A DNA stretch of 50,557 nt from Candidatus Bipolaricaulota bacterium (GTDB lineage Bacteria > Bipolaricaulota > Bipolaricaulia > Bipolaricaulales > Bipolaricaulaceae): positions 1-50,557 of the forward strand of contig JACIWJ010000005.1 of the NCBI GenBank assembly GCA_014361015.1. Direction: 5' to 3'. Both the position numbers and the translations under genes were made by a program. Each line of letters opens with the position of its first letter. Within the stretch, counting starts at the first letter, position 1. Below the pieces are notes generated by a model. That model made no database searches. It saw only the letters and a list, made by a program, of their open reading frames with translations, and had not been told where the DNA came from. Positions 45,164 to 50,557 of this stretch are shown here, piece by piece.

Positions 45164-46315
45164 ATGAACGTGCGGAAGCTGTGGTTGCTCGTAGCAGCGT
45201 TGGTCATGGGGGGGCTCCTGGCGATGGGAGCGGACAAGATCAAGGCCGGGTTCATCTACGTGGGCCCGATTGGGGACTACGGCTGGACCCACGCCCACGA
45301 CGTGGCCCGGCGGATCGTGGACGAGCAGTACGACTGGCTTGAGACGGTGTACATCGAGAGCGTGCCCGAGGGCGAGGTCGAAACCTACATCGACCAGTTG
45401 GTGCGACAGGGCTGCAACGTGATCTTCACCACGAGCTTCGGGTTCATCGATGGGACGTTCGCTGCCGCCCAGCGTTACCCGAACGTGATCTTCGCCCACG
45501 CGTCCGGGTTCAAGCGAGCCCCGAACATGGCGACCTACATGGCCGACTTCTACCAGGTGTACTACCTGAACGGCCTGATGGCGGGGGCGCTGACCAAGAC
45601 GGGGAAGATCGGGTACGTCGGAGCGTTCCCGATTCCCGAGCTGAAGCGGCACATCAGCGCGTTCACGATCGGGGTGCGGGAGGTGAACCCCACCGCCGAG
45701 GTGCACGTGCGCTGGATCTACGAGTGGTACAACCCGGCGGCGGCGAAGGAGGCCACTGAAGCCTTGATCGCCGAGGGGTGCGATGTGTTCGCGTTCACCG
45801 AGGACTCGCCGACGGTGATCCAGGTGGCGGCAGAGCGGGGGTTGGCATCGTTCGCCCACTACTCGCCGATGTACGCGTTCGCCCCGGACTACGTCGTTTC
45901 CGGGCAGCTCGTGCACTGGGAAGTGATCTACGACGACTTCCTCGTCAAGGTCCACGAGGGGGTCTACACCAACAAGAACCTGACCCACGTGGACTACTGG
46001 TGGCTCTTGGCCCAGAAGGCGGCGGAGCTCGGGGCGGAGATCGGGATGCCGGTGAACCCGCAGTACGTGGCTCCGCTCCAGGGGTACGTGATCGACCATC
46101 CCACCTTCGGCCGGATCTCCGTGTACGACCTCGTGTTCGTCCGCTACAACCAGATGGCGGACCCGGGGATCACCTTCGACCCGTTCGAGGGACCGGTGTA
46201 CGACCGGAAGGGGAACCTCGTCGTTCCCGCTGGAATGTGGATGAGCTACGACCACCTCATCACCATGGAGTGGGCGGCCGACGGGGTCGTCGGCCCCTGG
46301 CCGGGTGAGCCGTAG
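45164..46315 (+). CDS. BMP-family substrate-binding protein
   Basis: Signal peptide; KIKAGFIYVGPIGDYGWTHAHDVARRIVDEQYDWLETVYIESVPEGEVETYIDQLVRQGCNVIFTTSFGFIDGTFAAAQRYPNVIFAHASG. Confidence 0.93.
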   Translation: MNVRKLWLLVAALVMGGLLAMGADKIKAGFIYVGPIGDYGWTHAHDVARRIVDEQYDWLETVYIESVPEGEVETYIDQLVRQGCNVIFTTSFGFIDGTFAAAQRYPNVIFAHASGFKRAPNMATYMADFYQVYYLNGLMAGALTKTGKIGYVGAFPIPELKRHISAFTIGVREVNPTAEVHVRWIYEWYNPAAAKEATEALIAEGCDVFAFTEDSPTVIQVAAERGLASFAHYSPMYAFAPDYVVSGQLVHWEVIYDDFLVKVHEGVYTNKNLTHVDYWWLLAQKAAELGAEIGMPVNPQYVAPLQGYVIDHPTFGRISVYDLVFVRYNQMADPGITFDPFEGPVYDRKGNLVVPAGMWMSYDHLITMEWAADGVVGPWPGEP

Positions 46316-46327
46316 GTCGAAGGAAGA

Positions 46328-46366
46328 CCAGGGCGGCTGCCACAGGCAGCCGCCCTGGTTCTTGTC
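46328..46366 (+). terminator. strong hairpin between SBP gene and ade
   Basis: CCAGGGCGGCTGCC-ACA-GGCAGCCGCCCTGG (14-bp perfect stem) then TTCTTGTCCT; ends 3-4 nt before ade ATG. Confidence 0.8.
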
Positions 46367-46369
46367 CTC

Positions 46370-48148
46370 ATGGCTTCCTGGGCTGACGTGACGCGGCGAC
46401 TCGTCGCCGTGGCCTCCGGCCGGCGGCCGGCCGATCTCGTGATCCGGAACGGCCGCTGGGTCAACGTGAGCTCGGGGGAGATCCTCCCCGGGACCGACGT
46501 CGCCATCCTCGGGGACCGGATCGCGTACTGCGGCCCCGACGCCGGCCCAGCGATCGGGCCGGACACACACGTGATCGACGCCGCGGGCCGGTACCTTGTC
46601 CCCGGCCTCCTCGATGCCCACGTCCACATCGAAAGTTCGATGCTCACCCCAACCGAGTTCGCCCGGGCCGTCCTCCCGCGGGGGACGACCGGTGTGTTCG
46701 CCGACCCCCACGAGATCGCGAACGTCCTCGGTCTGCGCGGCGTGAAGCTCTTCCTCGACGAGGCGCACGGGCTCCCGCTCAAGGTCTTCCTCCAGGTTCC
46801 ATCGTGCGTGCCAGCGGTGCGGGGTTTGGATACCCCCGGGGCGGAGATCGGCCCGGCGGAGGTGGACGAGGCGCTGGCCTGGCCCGGGGTGATCGGCCTG
46901 GGGGAGGTGATGGACTACCGCGGCGTAGTCGCGGGCGAGGAGGAGGTCCACGCCAAGATCGCCGCTGCCCTCCGCGCGGGGAAGGTCGTGGGGGGCCACT
47001 ACGCATCCCCGGACCTCGGCCGGCCGTTCCACGCCTACGCCGCGGGAGGGCCTGCTGACTGCCACGAGGGAACCCGGGCCGCGGATGCCGTGGCCCGGGT
47101 TCGGCAGGGAATGCGGGCGATCCTGCGCCAGGGGTCAGCATGGCGGGACCTCGCCGAGGGCCTGCGGGCGGTGACCGAGCTCGGGCTCAACCCACGCCAC
47201 GTTCTCCTCGCCACCGACGACCGCGACGCGGAGACCCTCCTCGGGAAGGGGCACATGGACGACGTCGTCCGGATCGCGATCGCGGCAGGCGTGGCTCCGG
47301 TCGTGGCGATCGCGATGGCCACCCTGAACACGGCGGAGCACTTTGGGGTCGATCGCGATGTGGGGGCGATCGCCCCGGGCCGGATCGCCGACCTCCTGAT
47401 CGTGTCCGACCTTGAGCGGTTCACGGTCGACACCGTCGTCGCCTCCGGGCGGGTCGTCGCCGAGGGAGGGGCGCTGCGGGTCAGGTTCCCCCCGTTCCCG
47501 TACCCGGATTGGGCCCAGGGGACGGTCCGGCTCGCTCGGCCCCTTTCGCCCGCGGACTGCGCGATCCGAGCCCCGGTGGACGAGGGAGAGGTCGAGGTCC
47601 GGGTGATCGAGCTCGTCGAGCACCAGGCCCCAACGCGGGAGGGGCGGGTCCGGCTTCCTGTTTGGGACGGTCAGGTTGAGGTCGGGCCCGGGGTCGCCCG
47701 GGTGGCCGTCGTCGAGCGACACCAAGGGTCCGGACGCATTGGGCAGGGACTCCTCGTGGGCCTGGGGCTCGAACCGGGGTGTGCGGTGGCGAGCACCGTG
47801 GCCCACGACAGCCATCACCTCCTCATCGTGGGGACGGATCCCGCAGCGATGGCCCAGGCGGGGAACACCGTGGCTGAGGCCGGCGGGGGGATTGGGGTGG
47901 TCCGGGGCCAACAGGTGCTCGCTTTCCTTCCCCTTCCGATCGCGGGGATCCTGTCCGAACGGGAGGCGGCCGAGGTGGCAGCGGGGCTGGCAGCGGTGCG
48001 CGGGGCCCTTCACGGGTGTGGGGTGAGGCTCGCCGACGCCCTCATGACGCTGTCGCTCCTCGCCCTGCCCGTGATCCCCGCGTTGCGGGTCACGGACCGC
48101 GGGTTGGTGGACGTCGAACGAGGGGAGATCGTGTCCCTGTTCGTGTAG
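46370..48148 (+). CDS. ade: adenine deaminase
   Basis: LDAHVHIESSMLTPTEFARAVLPRGTTGVFADPHEIANVLG; GHMDDVVRIAI; SDLERFTVDTVVASGRVVA; VAHDSHHLLIVG. Confidence 0.95.
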   Translation: MASWADVTRRLVAVASGRRPADLVIRNGRWVNVSSGEILPGTDVAILGDRIAYCGPDAGPAIGPDTHVIDAAGRYLVPGLLDAHVHIESSMLTPTEFARAVLPRGTTGVFADPHEIANVLGLRGVKLFLDEAHGLPLKVFLQVPSCVPAVRGLDTPGAEIGPAEVDEALAWPGVIGLGEVMDYRGVVAGEEEVHAKIAAALRAGKVVGGHYASPDLGRPFHAYAAGGPADCHEGTRAADAVARVRQGMRAILRQGSAWRDLAEGLRAVTELGLNPRHVLLATDDRDAETLLGKGHMDDVVRIAIAAGVAPVVAIAMATLNTAEHFGVDRDVGAIAPGRIADLLIVSDLERFTVDTVVASGRVVAEGGALRVRFPPFPYPDWAQGTVRLARPLSPADCAIRAPVDEGEVEVRVIELVEHQAPTREGRVRLPVWDGQVEVGPGVARVAVVERHQGSGRIGQGLLVGLGLEPGCAVASTVAHDSHHLLIVGTDPAAMAQAGNTVAEAGGGIGVVRGQQVLAFLPLPIAGILSEREAAEVAAGLAAVRGALHGCGVRLADALMTLSLLALPVIPALRVTDRGLVDVERGEIVSLFV

Positions 48149-48167
48149 GGGGAGGTACACTCAGGCC

Positions 48168-49487
48168 ATGATGCACGTGATCACAAGCGCGCGGGTCGGC
48201 GACCTATTCGGGACCTACTGGGAGAGCGGCCACGTCGTGCTGGAGGGGGATCGGATCGCCCGCGCCGGGCCCGGACCGGCCCCGGACGTTCCGGGCGCGG
48301 AGGTCCTCGACGCCGGCGGGCGGCTGGTGACACCGGGGCTCGTCAACGCCCATGCCCACCTCTACTCTGCCCTCGCGCGGGGGATTCCCCTCCGGCGGTT
48401 CGACCCGACCTCGTTCAGGGAGATCCTGGAGCAGCTGTGGTGGAAGCTCGATCGGGCCCTGGACCTGGACGGCGTGTACCACTCCGGCGTCGTGGGGGCC
48501 CTCGGCCACCTCCGGGCCGGGGTGACGGCCCTGTTCGACCACCACGCCTCGCCCACCGCGATCGAGGGGTCCCTCTCCCAGCTCAAGCGGGCCCTGTCCG
48601 AGGTCGGGCTGCGCGCCGACCTCTGCTACGAGGTCACGGACCGGGGCGGGGAGAGCGAGCGGGACGAGGGGATCGCGGAGAACGTCCGGTTCGCCCGCGA
48701 GGGCCGGGTGCCGGGGTTCTTCTCTGCCCACATGGGGCTCCACGCCTCGTTCACCCTGTCCGACGAGACGCTCGGCCGGGCGCGGGCCGCGGCGGAGGAA
48801 CTGGGCCTCGGGTACCACGTCCACCTCGCCGAGGGGAAGGAAGACCCGATCGATGCCCTGCAGAAGCACGGCGTTCGCACGGCGGAGCGGTTGGACCGGT
48901 TCGGGGTCCTCGGGGAGGGGTCGCTCCTGGTCCACGGGATCCAGCTCTCGGGGGCCGAGGTCGAGTTCCTCGCCGCGCGGGGGGGGACGGTCGTCCACAA
49001 CCCCCGCTCGAACATGAACAACGCTGTCGGCGTCGCCCCGGTACCGGCGATGCTCGCCAAGGGGATCCGCGTTGCCCTGGGGACAGACGGGTTCGGCTCG
49101 GATCTGCTCACCGAGGCCCTCACCGCCCGGCTCCTTGCCCACCATGCCTCGGGCGACCCAACGTCGCTCCCCGACCCCCAGCTCCTCGCCCTCCTCCGGG
49201 AGAACTACAACCTCGCCGAGCGGGCGTTCGGGGTGCCGATGGGGAAGATCGCCCCGGGGTTTGCCGCGGACGTCGTGGTGTGGGACTACGTCCCGCCGAC
49301 CCCGGTCGACGCGGGAAGCCTCCTCTCCCACCTCCTGTTCGGTTCGATCTCCGAGGGGATCCGGCCGCGGACGGTGCTCGTCGCCGGGGTGCCCCGCTTT
49401 CGGGATGGGGTGGTGACGGGCCTCGACGAGCGCGCCGCCCTCGCCGCCGCAGCGCAGGCGGCGCGGGCCCTGTGGGGGAGGATCTAG
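48168..49487 (+). CDS. ssnA: SsnA-like aminohydrolase
   Basis: PGLVNAHAHLYSALARGIPLRRFDPTSFREILEQLWWKLDRALD; HMGLHASFTLSDETL; VHNPRSNMNNAVGVAP; LGTDGFGSDLLTEA. Confidence 0.88.
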   Translation: MMHVITSARVGDLFGTYWESGHVVLEGDRIARAGPGPAPDVPGAEVLDAGGRLVTPGLVNAHAHLYSALARGIPLRRFDPTSFREILEQLWWKLDRALDLDGVYHSGVVGALGHLRAGVTALFDHHASPTAIEGSLSQLKRALSEVGLRADLCYEVTDRGGESERDEGIAENVRFAREGRVPGFFSAHMGLHASFTLSDETLGRARAAAEELGLGYHVHLAEGKEDPIDALQKHGVRTAERLDRFGVLGEGSLLVHGIQLSGAEVEFLAARGGTVVHNPRSNMNNAVGVAPVPAMLAKGIRVALGTDGFGSDLLTEALTARLLAHHASGDPTSLPDPQLLALLRENYNLAERAFGVPMGKIAPGFAADVVVWDYVPPTPVDAGSLLSHLLFGSISEGIRPRTVLVAGVPRFRDGVVTGLDERAALAAAAQAARALWGRI

Positions 49488-49488
49488 G

Positions 49489-50557
49489 GTGCGCCCGCTC
49501 CCGGCCGAGACGCTCCTCTCGTGGGCCCTGGACGAGCTTGACCGCGCTGGGGCGATCTACGGGATCCCCCGGGAGGCGTTCTGGGTCCCCTCCTCCGACG
49601 TCCCGTACCGATCGGAGGTGTTTGCCCAGCCGCTCCTCACCCCGATCGGCCCAGCGGCGGGGCCCCACACCCAGCTCGCCCAGAACATCGTCGCCGCCTG
49701 GCTCTGCGGGGGACGGTTCATCGAGCTCAAGACCGTCCAAATCATGGACGAGCTGGAGATCCCCCGCCCGTGCATCGACATGGAGGACGAGGGGTACAAC
49801 GTCGAGTGGTCCCAGGAGCTCAAGCTCGACCAGTCCGCAGGGGAGTACGTGAAGGCGTGGGTCCTCGTCCACGTCCTCCACCGCCACCTCGGGTTCCGGG
49901 GGCCGGTCGGCACGGTGTTCAACATGAGCGTGGGCTACAACCTGGATGGGATCCGGAGCGGGCGGATGACGGCGTTCATGGACCGCCTGACCGACGCCGC
50001 GGACGGGATCGCGGCCCTGCGGGAGGTGATCGCCAGCCGGTGGCCGCAGTTTGCCGACGTCGAGATCCCAGGGCGGATCGCGGACAGCGTGACCCTGTCC
50101 ACGATGCACGGCTGCCCGCCCGACGAGATCGAGAGGATCGGACGGTACCTCCTCGAGGAGCGCGGGCTGCACACGTACATCAAGCTCAACCCGACGCTCC
50201 TCGGGAAGGACGAGGTCCTGGGGATCCTCCACGACCGGCTCGGGTTCCGGGAGATCGAGATCCCGGACCGGGTGTTCGACCACGACCTCCAGTACGACCG
50301 GGCGGTGGAGCTCATTCAGTCTTTGCGGAACGTCGCTGCGAAGCGGGGGCTCGCGTTCGGGGTCAAGCTCTCGAACACCCTCGCCATGGCGAACCACAAG
50401 CGCTACCTCCCCGGGGACGAGGTGTACATGTCGGGGCGGGCCCTGTACCCGATCACGATGACCCTGTTCCACCGCCTGGAGGAGGAGTTCGGGGGCGACC
50501 TCCCCGTGTCCTACGCCGGGGGGGCGGACTCCGGCAACGTGGCCACGATCCTCGCCT
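49489..50557 (+). CDS. ygfK: YgfK-like putative selenate reductase/SDMH-associated oxidoreductase, partial
   Basis: GTG start; FAQPLLTPIGPAAGPHTQLAQNIVAAWLCGGRFIELKTVQIMDELEIPRPCIDMEDEGYNVEWSQELKL...STMHGCPPDEIERIGRYLLEERGLHTYIKLNPTLLG; open to window end, absent from the ORF track. Confidence 0.9.
   Translation, partial: MRPLPAETLLSWALDELDRAGAIYGIPREAFWVPSSDVPYRSEVFAQPLLTPIGPAAGPHTQLAQNIVAAWLCGGRFIELKTVQIMDELEIPRPCIDMEDEGYNVEWSQELKLDQSAGEYVKAWVLVHVLHRHLGFRGPVGTVFNMSVGYNLDGIRSGRMTAFMDRLTDAADGIAALREVIASRWPQFADVEIPGRIADSVTLSTMHGCPPDEIERIGRYLLEERGLHTYIKLNPTLLGKDEVLGILHDRLGFREIEIPDRVFDHDLQYDRAVELIQSLRNVAAKRGLAFGVKLSNTLAMANHKRYLPGDEVYMSGRALYPITMTLFHRLEEEFGGDLPVSYAGGADSGNVATILA

Overview
This is a GC-rich bacterial chromosomal window, densely coded and mostly in operons. 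The lineage cannot be settled from this sequence alone; a deep-branching thermophile-like bacterium such as Bipolaricaulota/Acetothermia is only a guess. From start to end it contains: (1) a nearly complete Mbh-type membrane-bound [NiFe]-hydrogenase/Mrp-antiporter operon (minus strand, mbhL-to-mbhA order), divergent from hypB-hypA; (2) housekeeping genes (PHP hydrolase, mutS2, DRG/TGS GTPase, M20 peptidase, S1C protease, PfpI, sua5, amidohydrolase, mutM); (3) secreted HEXXH protein, PqaA-like protein and a class III cyclase-TPR protein; (4) a decayed HIT-family gene and a TrpXYZ-type ABC transporter operon; (5) tRNA-Gln(UUG), plsY-like and glycosyltransferase genes; (6) a TetR/FtsX/LolA-like/FtsX/LolD-like export operon; (7) TPR-esterase, rnhA and a DEAD-box helicase; (8) a purine-catabolic island (xdh molybdenum hydroxylase genes, BMP-type ABC transporter, ade, ssnA, ygfK). 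The strongest unexpected signals are: an unannotated 23-aa leader peptide ending FYGYWFA, between a TTGACA-17-TATTTG promoter and an intrinsic terminator just upstream of the TrpX-like gene (a candidate aromatic-amino-acid attenuator); a repeated leaderless-mRNA architecture, in which all ten genes of five divergent pairs have a TANNNT-like or close -10 box 7-9 nt before the start codon; a perfect G/C-tract palindrome abutting the hypB -10; and an SD-overlapping hairpin before the DEAD-box helicase. All calls are from reading the sequence; no database search was run.
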